A stretch of 59,283 nucleotides of DNA from an uncultured Bacteroidales bacterium (GCA_900318835.1 ONLW01000014.1:1-59283), one strand, 5' to 3'. Counted from the stretch's first letter, positions 49,131 through 57,930 are shown. Numbers and translations: made by a program. Notes: generated by a model not told the origin, from the sequence alone.

Positions 49131-50096
49131 TTATTTCTTTATCGCCTCATTTTCTTCGTCATAGTCTGTCAAGACAGCATTCTGTCTGCGACTACGGCGC
49201 GGACGTTTGTACTCTTTCATAGTCTCCCCGGCCACTATGCCTGTAGGAACAGCTATAATACTGTAACCCAACAGCATCACAAGCACCGAAAGGAATCTGC
49301 CTGGCGATGTCATCGGCACCAAATCGCCATAACCCACCGTCGTGATGGTCACCACCGCCCAATAAATGCCCGTCGGGATACTCTTGAATTCAGGGTTGAC
49401 TTCACTCTCAAAGGTATACATCATCGTTCCCAGAATCACCGCTGCCACCAGCACAAACATCATGAATATCAAAATCTTGATGGCACTGGCTCGCAAAGCA
49501 TTCAGAAGGTGGTAAGCCTCCATCTGGAAACGATCCATCTTGAAGATGCGGAAGATGCGCATCACCCTCAGCAGACGAAGCACCGTAAGCGACTGGGTGA
49601 CCGGAATAAACAGGCTCAAATAAGCAGGGAATATCGAGAGAAAATCAATCACCCCCCAAAACGAGAAGACATACTTCCGGGGGTGCTTTAGGCAGTAAAT
49701 GCGCAGGTAATACTCAAAGGTGAAGAGAATAGTAAATCCCCATTCCAACGCCTTGAATATCAAATAGGAAGTAGAGAGATGTGCACGACTGGTCATGGTG
49801 TCGGTAGGGCCGTAGACACTGTCGACCAGCAGCAGGATGATATTAGCCACAATGAGCACCAACAACCACACGTCGAACTTCTTGCCGGCAGGCGTGTCGC
49901 TCTTGAAGATAATCTCGAAGATCTGCTTCTTGGTCAGTTGGCGGTAGCGCTTGGGCATCAGCCATTCAAACAGGATCTTGTGCATCACATTCCCCGTGCC
50001 CTTGCCCAGACGGCCAAAAAAGCCGTTGTAGTCGAGCTTCGACAGCCACTTGCGCACCCGCCAGAAGGAATCCACTATATTGTCAATCAATTTCAT
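49131..50096 (-). CDS. Voltage-gated-type potassium channel
   Basis: 321 residues from the ATG at 50096. After a cytosolic N-terminus of about 75 residues there are six transmembrane segments. S4 has regularly spaced Arg (LTVLRLLRVMRIFRIFKM), and the pore loop carries the potassium filter TVGYGD in AVVTITTVGYGDLVP. A basic C-terminal tail follows. The start overlaps the last 14 nt of the M16 protease gene in another frame; a longer upstream frame is rejected. Confidence 0.9.
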   Translation of the reverse strand: MKLIDNIVDSFWRVRKWLSKLDYNGFFGRLGKGTGNVMHKILFEWLMPKRYRQLTKKQIFEIIFKSDTPAGKKFDVWLLVLIVANIILLLVDSVYGPTDTMTSRAHLSTSYLIFKALEWGFTILFTFEYYLRIYCLKHPRKYVFSFWGVIDFLSIFPAYLSLFIPVTQSLTVLRLLRVMRIFRIFKMDRFQMEAYHLLNALRASAIKILIFMMFVLVAAVILGTMMYTFESEVNPEFKSIPTGIYWAVVTITTVGYGDLVPMTSPGRFLSVLVMLLGYSIIAVPTGIVAGETMKEYKRPRRSRRQNAVLTDYDEENEAIKK

Positions 50097-51336
50097 ACAC
50101 CAACATATTTTCATGTTCCAGACGGAACACCTCCTGTGCCGCCCGCTGAATGTCATCGGGCGTCAGCCGACGGTATTCCTCCGGCTCACGGTTGACCAAT
50201 TCGGTGTCACCCAGCCAGGTATAGTGGCAAAGCGACATGGCTCGGTCGGCAGCCTTATATTGCGAATAGACGAAAGTACTCTCGTAGCGGTTCTGCACCT
50301 TTTCCAGTTCGTGCTGCGACAGTCCTTCCTCTGCCAACCAGTAGGCCTCCGCACGCAGGGCATCGGCCACATCATCGACATCCACACCGGGCAACACCTT
50401 GGCACTCATCATCATCAACCCCGGACCGGCATCGCCGCTAATGTAGGCGTCGGCCTCGGAAACCAGTCGCCCCGGACGCACCACACTATTGTAGATGCGG
50501 CTCGAACTACCGGTGCTCAGCACGTCGCTCACCAAGTCGCAAGCACGGAAGTCACGCCCCCAATGGTCGCACATCGGCCATGCCAGATAGACGGCCTTCG
50601 ATGGCACATCACGCTTGATTACCAGCCTCCTCGCCTCTTTCTGTTCTTCTTCCTGCGGATAGTTCCGCTCGCTTGCCATAGAGCGTCGGCATTCTGTCGG
50701 CACACACTCGGCACCCCACTCCTTCTCCACAGCCGCAATCATTTCCTCGTGCCTCATCGGTGCTGCCACGGCAAGTATCGCATTGTCAGCACGGTAGTAT
50801 CTTTCATGAAAAGTCTGTACATCCTCCAGCGTAGCCTCGGAGACATGTCGTATGTCGGCTCCAATGGTAGCCCAACGGTAGGGATGCATCTTATAGCACA
50901 ACGGCCTCAGGTGCAACCACATATCGCCGTAAGGCTGGTTCATGTAGCGCTGATTGTATTCCTCTGTCACCACTCTTTGCTGCACCCCCAACGCCTTGGC
51001 GTTCAGCGCCAAACTCGCCATACGGTCGGCCTCAAGCATCAGGGCCGTGGACAATCCCTCGACGGGCACAGTGATGTAGTAATTGGTGTAGTCGTTGTTG
51101 GTGAATGCATTGTTGTCGCCACCAAGCGACGAGACCACAGCGTCGAAGTCGGGCACCCGTTCGGTGCCGCCAAACATCAGGTGCTCGAAGAGGTGGGCAA
51201 AACCCGTGCGGCGAGGGTCCTCGTCACGCGCACCGACATTGTAAAGCACGTTGACCGTCGCCAGTGGCGTATCCCACGCCTCATGCGTCAGCACCGTCAA
51301 CCCGTTGGATAATATATACTTCCGATAATCTATCAT
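50083..51336 (-). CDS. M16-family zinc protease
   Basis: 417 residues from the ATG at 51336 (MIDYRKYILSNGLTVLTHEA). The inverted zinc motif HXXEH is H48-L-F-E51-H52 in GFAHLFEHLMFGGT, with the distal Glu in ALMLEADRMASL. The C-terminal half is the usual inactive M16 homology domain (STGSSSRIYNSVVRPGRLVS). It is likely periplasmic or cytosolic; no signal peptide is visible. It ends inside the channel gene start. Confidence 0.9.
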   Translation of the reverse strand: MIDYRKYILSNGLTVLTHEAWDTPLATVNVLYNVGARDEDPRRTGFAHLFEHLMFGGTERVPDFDAVVSSLGGDNNAFTNNDYTNYYITVPVEGLSTALMLEADRMASLALNAKALGVQQRVVTEEYNQRYMNQPYGDMWLHLRPLCYKMHPYRWATIGADIRHVSEATLEDVQTFHERYYRADNAILAVAAPMRHEEMIAAVEKEWGAECVPTECRRSMASERNYPQEEEQKEARRLVIKRDVPSKAVYLAWPMCDHWGRDFRACDLVSDVLSTGSSSRIYNSVVRPGRLVSEADAYISGDAGPGLMMMSAKVLPGVDVDDVADALRAEAYWLAEEGLSQHELEKVQNRYESTFVYSQYKAADRAMSLCHYTWLGDTELVNREPEEYRRLTPDDIQRAAQEVFRLEHENMLVYEID

Positions 51337-51350
51337 AAAAATACAAACTG

Positions 51351-51358
51351 CAAATTTA
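51351..51358 (-). promoter_or_regulatory. -7 box (TAAATTTG) for the M16 protease gene
   Basis: The reverse complement reads TAAATTTG, 14 nt ahead of the ATG, giving a very short leader. Confidence 0.5.
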
Positions 51359-51397
51359 CATAAATTTCCAGACATAAACACAGATAAATGGAAAAAA

Positions 51398-51558
51398 AAC
51401 GGCGAATTACTCGAATCCCTCGAAGCTATGCAGTCGTTATCGTACAGATTATTTGCAAATTACTCTAAGCTGACGCAATCTGTTTGCATTGCGTAGCTTC
51501 GAGTAATTAGCCCCAAATTGATCTGCGTAGCTTCGCATCTTTCGAGTCATTCGCCGTT
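51398..51558. repeat. MITE-like nested inverted repeat
   Basis: Outer arms: AACGGCGAATTACTCGAA starts at 51399. It is mirrored by the reverse complement of CTTTCGAGTCATTCGCCGTT ending near 51558; the match continues through CGAAGCTATGCAG. Inner arms: AATTACTCTAAGCT at 51458-51471 and AGCTTCGAGTAATT at 51495-51508, around GACGCAAT/ATTGCGT. Four modules of the type AATTACTCGAA(N5)CGAAGCTACGCA are present, two in each orientation. No ORF lies inside, consistent with a non-autonomous element or a structured RNA/DNA site. Confidence 0.75.
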
Positions 51559-51654
51559 AAAACAATCTCAGAAAAGATACGAAAAATCCTACATGGGAGA
51601 AACAGAAACGAAACACCGAAAACCATAATTGTTAACAAATCTTAAACACAAACA

Positions 51655-51725
51655 CCCTACCACAAGCCTATCAACACCTACCATGGTAGGAGTTGGTAGG
51701 GAGTTGGTAAGGAGATGATAAGTGG
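51655..51725. repeat. Palindromic GTTGGTAGG element, copy 5
   Basis: The core CACCTACCATGGTAGGAG lies in 51672-51695. The right arm is GTTGGTAGGGAGTTGGTAAG; the left arm is CCCTACCACAAGCCTATCAA. It lies downstream of the Fe-alcohol dehydrogenase and upstream of the M16 gene, both on the minus strand. Confidence 0.82.
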
Positions 51726-51754
51726 TTCATAATACTCTGGTAGTAGGAGTTATG

Positions 51755-51790
51755 CATAAATAAAGGCACCTTTCTTCCGAAAGGTGCCAA
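51755..51790 (-). terminator. Intrinsic terminator downstream of the Fe-alcohol dehydrogenase
   Basis: GGCACCTTTC and GAAAGGTGCC form a 10-bp stem around TTCC. On the minus strand TTTATTTATG follows. It is 80 nt past the dehydrogenase stop. Confidence 0.8.
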
Positions 51791-51869
51791 AATGGGTGAT
51801 TGTGCCTAGAGGATTAACTTAATAAATGTTAAATCACATCAATGCCGACAGGATGCCAACACTCCAAAA

Positions 51870-53036
51870 TCAGAGACTCTCGCGGAGGATTTCAACCACT
51901 TCGGGGCGCGTCAGGGTGCGGTAGCCAACAGGGAGGATGAGGACGGCATCGGCCACCTGCTCGAGGTTGTCTTCGCTGACACCCAGCTCATGGCAGTGCA
52001 TCACCACACCGATTTCTTTCATCCAGTCCTCGAGGCACTTGAGGCCTTCCATGGCCACCTGCTCGTCGCTCTTGCCTTCGGGACGGACACCCCAGACGTT
52101 CTTTGCGAAGCGGACAAACTGGTGGAGGCCGTCGTGCATCACGTGGCGGTAATAGGGCAGACTGACCGTGGCGAGCGTCATGCCATGGGTGGCATCGGTC
52201 ACCAGGCCGATGGCGTGGCCGATCTGGTGCACCTCCCAGTCACCGCCCTTGCCGCATTTGAGGAGGGTGTTGAGGGCCCAGGTGGCGGTCCACATGATGT
52301 TGGCGCGGGCCTCGTAGTCCTGTGGGTTTTGGGCAGCGATGCGGCTGGAATGGATAAGCGAGCGCATGAGGCCCTCGTTGATATAGTCGGTGGTGCAGTC
52401 GCGGTCACCGGCGAAGTACTGTTCCATCAGGTGGCTCATGATGTCAAAGAATCCCGCAACCATCTGGTACTGAGGTACCGTCATGGTAAATCGCGGGTTA
52501 AGGATGGCAAAATTGGGGTAGAGGGCCGGACCAAAGACCTTGCCGCGCTTGAAACCCTCTTTGCGGTTGGTGATGACGCTGCCGCCGTTCATCTCGCTGC
52601 CAGTGCCCACCATAGTGAGCACAGCGCCGATGGGCACGGTTTGGCAAGAAGGATTCTGCTGGTTGACCCAGTATTTCTGCCAGGCATCCTCGTTGCACCA
52701 GGCCGAGGCCGAGACCGCTTTGGTGTAGTCGATGGTGGATCCTCCGCCTACGGCGAGGATAAGGTCGACGTGATTGTCTCTCACCAACTTGCAGCCCTCG
52801 AGCACCTTCTCGTAGGTGGGGTTGGGCATCACGCCGGGGTCCTCGACGACAGTCTTGCCGGAGGCTTTAAGTGCCGCGATGACAGCGTCGTAGATGCCGT
52901 TGCGCTTGATGCTTCCGCCACCGTAACTGAGCATGACGGTAGGACCATAGTTCTTCAGTTCCCCAGCCAGATGCCCCATGGCATCTTCGCCGAAATACAA
53001 CTTTGTTGGATTGTGAAATTTAAAATTGCCTTCCAT
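51870..53036 (-). CDS. Iron-containing alcohol dehydrogenase (YqhD/BdhA-like)
   Basis: A 388-residue group III alcohol dehydrogenase: FHNPTKLYFGEDAMGHLAGE, the nucleotide-binding VMLSYGGGSIKRNGIYDAV and LILAVGGGSTIDYTKAVSA, TMVGTGSEMNGGSVIT, and metal ligands in DIMSHLMEQYF and EVHQIGHAIGLVTDATHGMT. The family reduces aldehydes with NAD(P)H in the cytoplasm. It is monocistronic, with a -7 box at 53056-53063 and a terminator downstream. Confidence 0.92.
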   Translation of the reverse strand: MEGNFKFHNPTKLYFGEDAMGHLAGELKNYGPTVMLSYGGGSIKRNGIYDAVIAALKASGKTVVEDPGVMPNPTYEKVLEGCKLVRDNHVDLILAVGGGSTIDYTKAVSASAWCNEDAWQKYWVNQQNPSCQTVPIGAVLTMVGTGSEMNGGSVITNRKEGFKRGKVFGPALYPNFAILNPRFTMTVPQYQMVAGFFDIMSHLMEQYFAGDRDCTTDYINEGLMRSLIHSSRIAAQNPQDYEARANIMWTATWALNTLLKCGKGGDWEVHQIGHAIGLVTDATHGMTLATVSLPYYRHVMHDGLHQFVRFAKNVWGVRPEGKSDEQVAMEGLKCLEDWMKEIGVVMHCHELGVSEDNLEQVADAVLILPVGYRTLTRPEVVEILRESL

Positions 53037-53055
53037 TTTTTATTTTATTAAAATG

Positions 53056-53063
53056 CAAAGATA
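53056..53063 (-). promoter_or_regulatory. -7 box (TATCTTTG) for the Fe-alcohol dehydrogenase
   Basis: The reverse complement reads TATCTTTG, with a TTTG (53085-53088 on the minus strand) about 21 nt further upstream as -33 element. It is divergent from the marC promoter. Confidence 0.65.
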
Positions 53064-53094
53064 CATAATATTTTTAGAATGAAACAAAAAATCG

Positions 53095-53102
53095 TATCTT
53101 TG
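53095..53102 (+). promoter_or_regulatory. -7 box (TATCTTTG) for the marC-like gene
   Basis: TATCTTTGCATTTG lies 42 nt ahead of the ATG at 53145. The -33 region overlaps that of the divergent dehydrogenase gene, so the two promoters may interfere. Confidence 0.65.
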
Positions 53103-53144
53103 CATTTGAAACACACATACATATTAACACACAACTTATTGATT

Positions 53145-53750
53145 ATGTTAGAGATTATACAACAAGTAAGCTTCGTAGAAATCATCAGTGCCTTCATTGT
53201 CATGTTCGCCATCATCGATATTACGGGTTCAATACCCATCTTCATCAGCATGGAGGACAGCGGCAAACACATCAAACCACTCTATGCCACAAGCGTCGCT
53301 CTCGGACTCTTCCTCCTCTTCTTCTTCACTGGCGAAGCATTGTTGAATCTCTTCGGCATCGACATCGCATCGTTCGCCGTGGCCGGTGCTTTCGTGCTGT
53401 TTCTTTTGGCATTGGAGATGGTCATGGGGCGTGAATTCATCAAGAACGAAAGCGTAGGCTCGGGTGCCAGCATCGTCCCGGTGGCATTTCCCCTCATCGC
53501 CGGTCCCGGCGCCATCACGGCATTGCTCTCGCTGCGTGCCGAGTATTCCACGGTCAACATCCTCATCGCTCTGTTTCTCAACATCGTCATCGACTATCTG
53601 GTCATTCGCCTGCTGAAGAAACTGCAGAAGTGGCTCGGTGATGAGGTGGTGTTCGTGCTGAGAAAATTCTTCGGCGTCATCCTAATTGCCATCTCGGTGA
53701 AGCTCTTCGCTTCGAACCTAGCCATCGTCATCCACAACGCCAGTTTGTAG
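53145..53750 (+). CDS. MarC-family membrane protein
   Basis: 201 residues from the ATG at 53145 with six hydrophobic segments and MarC features: FAIIDITGSIPIFISM, YATSVALGLFLLFFFTGEAL, FGIDIASFAVAGAFVLFLLA, SIVPVAFPLIAGPGAITALL and FFGVILIAISVKLFASNL. The family is an inner-membrane transporter-like group without a settled substrate. A longer upstream reading frame covers the promoter and is rejected. Confidence 0.9.
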   Translation: MLEIIQQVSFVEIISAFIVMFAIIDITGSIPIFISMEDSGKHIKPLYATSVALGLFLLFFFTGEALLNLFGIDIASFAVAGAFVLFLLALEMVMGREFIKNESVGSGASIVPVAFPLIAGPGAITALLSLRAEYSTVNILIALFLNIVIDYLVIRLLKKLQKWLGDEVVFVLRKFFGVILIAISVKLFASNLAIVIHNASL

Positions 53751-53852
53751 AGAAATCCTGAAAAAAAGTTTTTTTTCCCGAAAGAAAATGCAATTTTTCC
53801 CTCGGAGGGGGTACTAATAGATAGTTTTCTGACTCTTTAAACTAAAAAAATA

Positions 53853-56513
53853 ATGAATAACAGACACGGATTATTAAAGATTTTTGCTCTAGCAATGATG
53901 GTTTTGCTGGCTATGCCGACACTTGAAGCACAGCCCGGCGGTCCCGGAGGATTCCCCGGCGGCCGTCCGCCGAGAGGTGAGCGTCCCAAGGGCAAGCCCA
54001 AGTTTCCCGGCCAGGACTGGAACAGCCAGAGCAACGACAAGAACGCCGACTCCGTGAAGAAGAAAAAGAAAGTGAAGGAAGGCGACACCTTCAAGGTGGT
54101 GGGCTCCCTGAGAGATTCCGTCAGCGGTGAGTTTCTGGCCTTCGTCAACGTGGCCGTGCTCGACAGCGCCGACTCTACCTTCGTCAAGGGTGGTGCCACC
54201 AATTTCGACGGCCTGTTCGAGATCAACGGCGTGCCGCTGGGTTCCTACCTGCTGCGCATCACCGCCATCGGCTACCAGAACCGCATGATTCCCTTCAAGG
54301 TGGAGAACAACATCGCCCTCGGCACCATCAAGGTGATGCCCGGCTCCACCACCCTCGACGCCGTGGAGATCACTGCCGAGCGCCCCATCTACGCCATGGA
54401 CGGCGAGAAAATGATTTACAACGTCAGTGAGGACCCGAGTATCCAGACGGGTACCACCGAGGACGCTCTTCAGAATGCCCCGGGTGTGGAAGTCGACGTG
54501 GAGGGCAACGTGACCCTGCGCGGTGTCTCCAGCGTGGAGATCTGGATTAACGACAAGCCCTCCAAACTCACCGAGGAGAACCTCAAGACCTACCTCCAGA
54601 CGTTGCCGGCCAACGCACTGGCTCGCATCGAGACCATCACCAACCCCTCGGCCAAGTATGCCACCGACGCCGAAGCGGTCATCAACATCGTCACCTCGGC
54701 ACACATCAAGAGCAACCAGTTCGTCAGCTTCGGCGTCAACGGGTCGAACCAGCCTTTCGTCTCGCCCTGGATCAGCTATATGTGGGCCAAGGAGAAACTG
54801 AGCATCAACGTCTTTGCCAGCGGCCGCTATTCCTACCGCGACAACGAGAGCGAAGGCTGGTCGATGCGTCGCACCGACAATGCCGCCGGCGACGGCTACG
54901 ACACCACCCTCTACCAGACCGACACCTCGACGAGCGGCAGCCGCGGCTACAGCGGCAACATCTTCATGAATGTCAACTACGAGATCGACTCCACCAGCGA
55001 CCTCTCCATCGACGGTGGCGGCTTCCTGAACTACAACAAGAGCTTTTCCGACCGCAATACCAACCAGTTCTACTTCTCCCCTCTCGACACCATCGCCTAC
55101 CGCATCGGCGACACCACCACGTCGCCCTCGGGCTTCGGCCACCTGGGAGCCGACTGGACGAAGAAATTCGACAACGAGGGTCACAACCTGCGCCTCAGCC
55201 TCAACGGCCGTTTCGCCCGCAACGCCAGCGACGAATACTATAGCCGCGACTACACCCTCTACACCCTGACCCCCAAAGCCTCCGACGAAGAGCGCTACCT
55301 GATGACGCGCAACTACAACTACGGCGTCGACTTCGACGCCCGCTACAACCGTCCCTATTCGCAGGACGGCGAACTGAGCTACGGCTTGCGTGCCGACTAC
55401 CAGCGCACCGACAACGACTACAAGCGCTATAACGACCACGACGGCACCCTCATCGACACCCTGCGCACCTACCATTTCGACGGCCAGGAGTGGGGCGTCA
55501 GTGCCGACGTCAACTGGACCCACCGCTGGGGCGGCTTCACCCTCAGCACCGGCCTCGGCTACGAACTGGCGCACACCTACTACAACTACACCTCCGACCA
55601 GCTGTACACTGACGGCACCCCCTTCGCCGACGACAGTTCCTTCCTCACCCACAGCTTCCGCCCCTCCATCCACCTCACCTACCGCACCGAGAGCATGCAC
55701 AACCTCAAGCTCAACTACTCGATGCGTATGAGTCACCCCGGCGAGGAGAACCTGACGCGCTTCCGCATCTATGGCGAGGACAGCTATCGCACAGGCAATC
55801 GCAACGGACTGAAACCCGGCTACACACACTCGATGGAGGCCGGCTGGCAGAAATTTTTTGAGACCTTCGGCAATGTGGGTCTCGAGGCTTACGGCCGCTG
55901 GAGTACCAACGAGATTAGCTCGCTCACCGACGCCGAATACGACAACCTGATCGAGCGCGTCGTCAGTTACTCGATACCTTACAATATGGGCACTTCGTGG
56001 CGCTATGGTACCAGCCTCAACATGACCTACCGCCCCAGCGGTTTCTTCAATGTGCGCCTCTATGCTAACCTCTACGACTACGGCTACCGCATGGAATACG
56101 ACCGCAATGGTGTGCACCAGATTGACGAGCGCGACAAATGGTCGTGGAGCGTGCGTGTCAACGCATGGGCCAAGGTCTTCGACCAGTACCAGATCACCAT
56201 GTCGCTCAACTACTCCTCACCCACCATCAGCCTCATGAGCGAGCAGAAGGCACGCTACTGGTTCAACATCGGCGCCCGCAGCGACTTCTTCAACCGCAAG
56301 CTCTCGGTCTTCGTCAACATCCAGGACCTCTTCAACTGGGGCGCCCGCTACGGCTTCGGCTCCGAGAACACCAACCCCTACTACCTCTCCAGCAGCACCA
56401 ACAAGATGCTCAACAGCCGCTACATCTCCGCCGGCATCACCCTCCGCTTCGGCAAACTCGAACTCGAGCGCAACGCCAAGGAAGGCTCCAGCGAGACCGG
56501 CGACACCCTGTAA
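53853..56513 (+). CDS. TonB-dependent-receptor-like outer-membrane beta-barrel protein
   Basis: An 886-residue exported protein with signal peptide (LLKIFALAMMVLLAMPTLEA) and a Gly/Pro/Arg/Lys-rich N-terminal stretch. A CarboxypepD_reg-like domain follows at about residues 82-170 (VVGSLRDSVSGEFLAFVNVA), then a plug-like region (TEDALQNAPGVEVDVEGNVT, NPSAKYATDAEAVINIVTS) and a large beta-barrel of the OMP_b-brl_3 type (GFFNVRLYANLYDYGYRMEY, LGITLRFGK-like end). Such proteins import large substrates or serve as barrel scaffolds. No SusD partner is adjacent, so it is not a classical polysaccharide locus. The upstream gap shows no clear promoter. Confidence 0.85.
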   Translation: MNNRHGLLKIFALAMMVLLAMPTLEAQPGGPGGFPGGRPPRGERPKGKPKFPGQDWNSQSNDKNADSVKKKKKVKEGDTFKVVGSLRDSVSGEFLAFVNVAVLDSADSTFVKGGATNFDGLFEINGVPLGSYLLRITAIGYQNRMIPFKVENNIALGTIKVMPGSTTLDAVEITAERPIYAMDGEKMIYNVSEDPSIQTGTTEDALQNAPGVEVDVEGNVTLRGVSSVEIWINDKPSKLTEENLKTYLQTLPANALARIETITNPSAKYATDAEAVINIVTSAHIKSNQFVSFGVNGSNQPFVSPWISYMWAKEKLSINVFASGRYSYRDNESEGWSMRRTDNAAGDGYDTTLYQTDTSTSGSRGYSGNIFMNVNYEIDSTSDLSIDGGGFLNYNKSFSDRNTNQFYFSPLDTIAYRIGDTTTSPSGFGHLGADWTKKFDNEGHNLRLSLNGRFARNASDEYYSRDYTLYTLTPKASDEERYLMTRNYNYGVDFDARYNRPYSQDGELSYGLRADYQRTDNDYKRYNDHDGTLIDTLRTYHFDGQEWGVSADVNWTHRWGGFTLSTGLGYELAHTYYNYTSDQLYTDGTPFADDSSFLTHSFRPSIHLTYRTESMHNLKLNYSMRMSHPGEENLTRFRIYGEDSYRTGNRNGLKPGYTHSMEAGWQKFFETFGNVGLEAYGRWSTNEISSLTDAEYDNLIERVVSYSIPYNMGTSWRYGTSLNMTYRPSGFFNVRLYANLYDYGYRMEYDRNGVHQIDERDKWSWSVRVNAWAKVFDQYQITMSLNYSSPTISLMSEQKARYWFNIGARSDFFNRKLSVFVNIQDLFNWGARYGFGSENTNPYYLSSSTNKMLNSRYISAGITLRFGKLELERNAKEGSSETGDTL

Positions 56514-56573
56514 CGAACGAAACACATCTTCCTCCCCACCCCCTGCGCGGATGGGGAGGACCATGCCAATACA

Positions 56574-56606
56574 ATACTAAGGCTTCGATGTTCGAAGCCT
56601 TAGTAT
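56574..56606. terminator. Perfect 15-bp stem between convergent genes
   Basis: ATACTAAGGCTTCGA (56574-56588) and its exact complement (56592-56606) flank TGT. It lies between the OMP gene and the convergent FMN reductase gene. It lacks a strong T-run, so a bidirectional terminator is likely but not certain. A second dyad, TCCTCCCCA...TGGGGAGGA, precedes it at about 56529-56560. Confidence 0.6.
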
Positions 56607-56629
56607 ATAATAGTGCGGCGGTAACGTTC

Positions 56630-57184
56630 CTACTTTCCAATGAATGTACAGAACGCATCGGCCTGCTTCTGAAGGTCGGCACGCTGCTCGTCGGTGAGAA
56701 CAAACTCGCCTTTCGTCCATGCTTCGAGGCCAAGGGCGATGCCCGTCTGCGGCTCGTGCATAAGGTCCATCTTCATGAAGTCGAGCAGCTCGGTAAGCTT
56801 GGCACGGCAACTCTGCGTCATGTTCTTGCCGCCTGCGCCGCTGATGGCCACTTTCTTGCCTATCGCTGCCGAAGGATTTTGGAAATTACTCATATCCATC
56901 GGTCGCGACAGCCAGTCGAGCAGGTTCTTCAGTACGCCTGGATAGCTGAAGTTATACTCCGGCGTGAATATCCATAGCGCGTCGGACTCCACAACCTCCT
57001 TGCGCACCCGCGCCACACTCGCCAACACCGGCATTTCCAAATCCTGGTTCATCATCGGCAGGTCACCATAGTCGAGATATCTCACATTGCACCTGCCTTT
57101 CAGAATCTCCTCGGCCACCTTGGCCAACTGCCTGTTGAACGACCGCTCCCGCATAGAGCCCACAATAAACAATACGTTCTTCAT
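56630..57184 (-). CDS. NADPH-dependent FMN reductase
   Basis: 184 residues from the ATG at 57184. It is a flavodoxin-like fold with the FMN phosphate loop VGSMRERSFNRQLA, later WIFTPEYNFSYPGVLKNLLDWLS-type residues (TPEYNFSYPGVLKNLLDW) and AAIGKKVAISGAGG. This is the NADPH:FMN/quinone reductase (YieF/ChrR-like) family, reducing quinones, chromate or azo dyes. A promoter is visible on the minus strand. A longer frame upstream overlaps the divergent promoter. Confidence 0.9.
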   Translation of the reverse strand: MKNVLFIVGSMRERSFNRQLAKVAEEILKGRCNVRYLDYGDLPMMNQDLEMPVLASVARVRKEVVESDALWIFTPEYNFSYPGVLKNLLDWLSRPMDMSNFQNPSAAIGKKVAISGAGGKNMTQSCRAKLTELLDFMKMDLMHEPQTGIALGLEAWTKGEFVLTDEQRADLQKQADAFCTFIGK

Positions 57185-57213
57185 ACTCTTCAATTTTAAT
57201 GTTATTACATGTG

Positions 57214-57244
57214 CAAAATTACAAACTTTCAGCAACATGGCAAA
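57214..57244 (-). promoter_or_regulatory. Promoter for the FMN reductase gene
   Basis: On the minus strand TTTG (57241-57244) and TAATTTTG (57214-57221) are 19 nt apart, a consensus arrangement. Confidence 0.75.
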
Positions 57245-57251
57245 ATTATTT

Positions 57252-57281
57252 TTTGTCAGTCCGTTTATTTTCGTACTTTTG
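57252..57281 (+). promoter_or_regulatory. Promoter for the toxin/antitoxin region
   Basis: TTTG (57252-57255) and TACTTTTG (57274-57281) are 18 nt apart. They are 20 nt ahead of the first ATG of the damaged antitoxin frame. Confidence 0.7.
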
Positions 57282-57301
57282 CAATCGTAAATAACAACGA
57301 C

Positions 57302-57494
57302 ATGGAAACTGTAACAGCATATACAAACGCCACGGAAACAACGCGGATACCACACAAGACGTATGGCGAAAGCCGCCGCTTCCAAGCAGACTGAAGTGCC
57401 GAAAACACCCGAAAGCTAGCTGATGTCGGTGGACGAATACTTTGGCATTTTACACAGGATGGTTGATGAGTATCAAGACAGTATACAGGGTTGA
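57302..57494 (+). pseudogene. Broken antitoxin-like gene upstream of a RelE/ParE toxin
   Basis: Three pieces in two frames together look like one small protein. METVTAYTNATETTRIPHKT opens at 57302 and ends at a TGA near 57394. A +1 frame reads MAKAAASKQTEVPKTPES and meets TAG, and the same frame resumes as MSVDEYFGILHRMVDEYQDS to 57494. The last piece resembles the toxin-binding tail of a Bacteroidota antitoxin. A frameshift and a nonsense codon would explain the layout. A short 23-residue product from the ATG at 57423 remains possible. Confidence 0.5.
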
Positions 57495-57783
57495 AATGCG
57501 GGAGTCGGCGCTCCGCGACCTTGCGGGGTTGCGCGACTATCTACGCACCGTAATGTCACGCGAGGGTTCCCATTGTTGCGTTGAAAACATGCGCAACGAG
57601 GTGATGTCGCTGGCGGTGTTTGCCGACCTGTACAGACCGAGCCCAATAGCCGACATACGGCAGTACCACCCCAAGGCGCGACGGATGGTGAGCCACAACA
57701 AGCGTTGGGTGTACATTTTCCACGTTGAAGACTGCCTTGTGATTGTCGACCGCATCCGCCCCGCAAAAAACATAGCCAAATAA
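57466..57783 (+). CDS. RelE/ParE-family toxin
   Basis: 105 residues from the ATG at 57466, overlapping the end of the antitoxin tail by 29 nt as in many toxin-antitoxin pairs. The fold pattern is visible: VEMRESALRDLAGLRDYLRT (N-terminal strand and helix), a second helix of about 20 residues, then strands RMVSHNKRWVYIFHVEDCLV and IVDRIRPAKN. RelE toxins cleave mRNA at ribosomes, while ParE targets gyrase; which applies here cannot be told. The frame is intact although the antitoxin seems damaged. Confidence 0.72.
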   Translation: MSIKTVYRVEMRESALRDLAGLRDYLRTVMSREGSHCCVENMRNEVMSLAVFADLYRPSPIADIRQYHPKARRMVSHNKRWVYIFHVEDCLVIVDRIRPAKNIAK

Positions 57784-57893
57784 TGCCGTATGCTTTGCAA
57801 TACTTATAACAAGCTAATTATCACCCATCCCCACAAATTTACATCTGTATGCTGCGGGGTTAATTCCTCGTTCACTTTATTTTATTTCACCTA

Positions 57894-57930
57894 CCCTGCC
57901 GCTGAAAATGTGGCGGGGCGGTTTTGTTTT
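57894..57930 (+). terminator. Intrinsic terminator after the toxin gene
   Basis: CCCTGCC (57894-57900) pairs with GGCGGGG (57912-57918), including one G-T pair, and is followed by CGGTTTTGTTTTG. The 57784-57893 stretch before it shows no gene. Confidence 0.7.

Noticed and set aside
53889-56117. 742-residue minus-strand frame opposite the large OMP gene
   Set aside because: Val/Glu/Ala-rich antisense shadow of a high-GC coding region; no start signals or motifs.
53853-56513. SusC of a polysaccharide-utilisation locus
   Set aside because: No SusD-like or glycoside-hydrolase gene adjoins; the barrel is of the OMP_b-brl_3 type.
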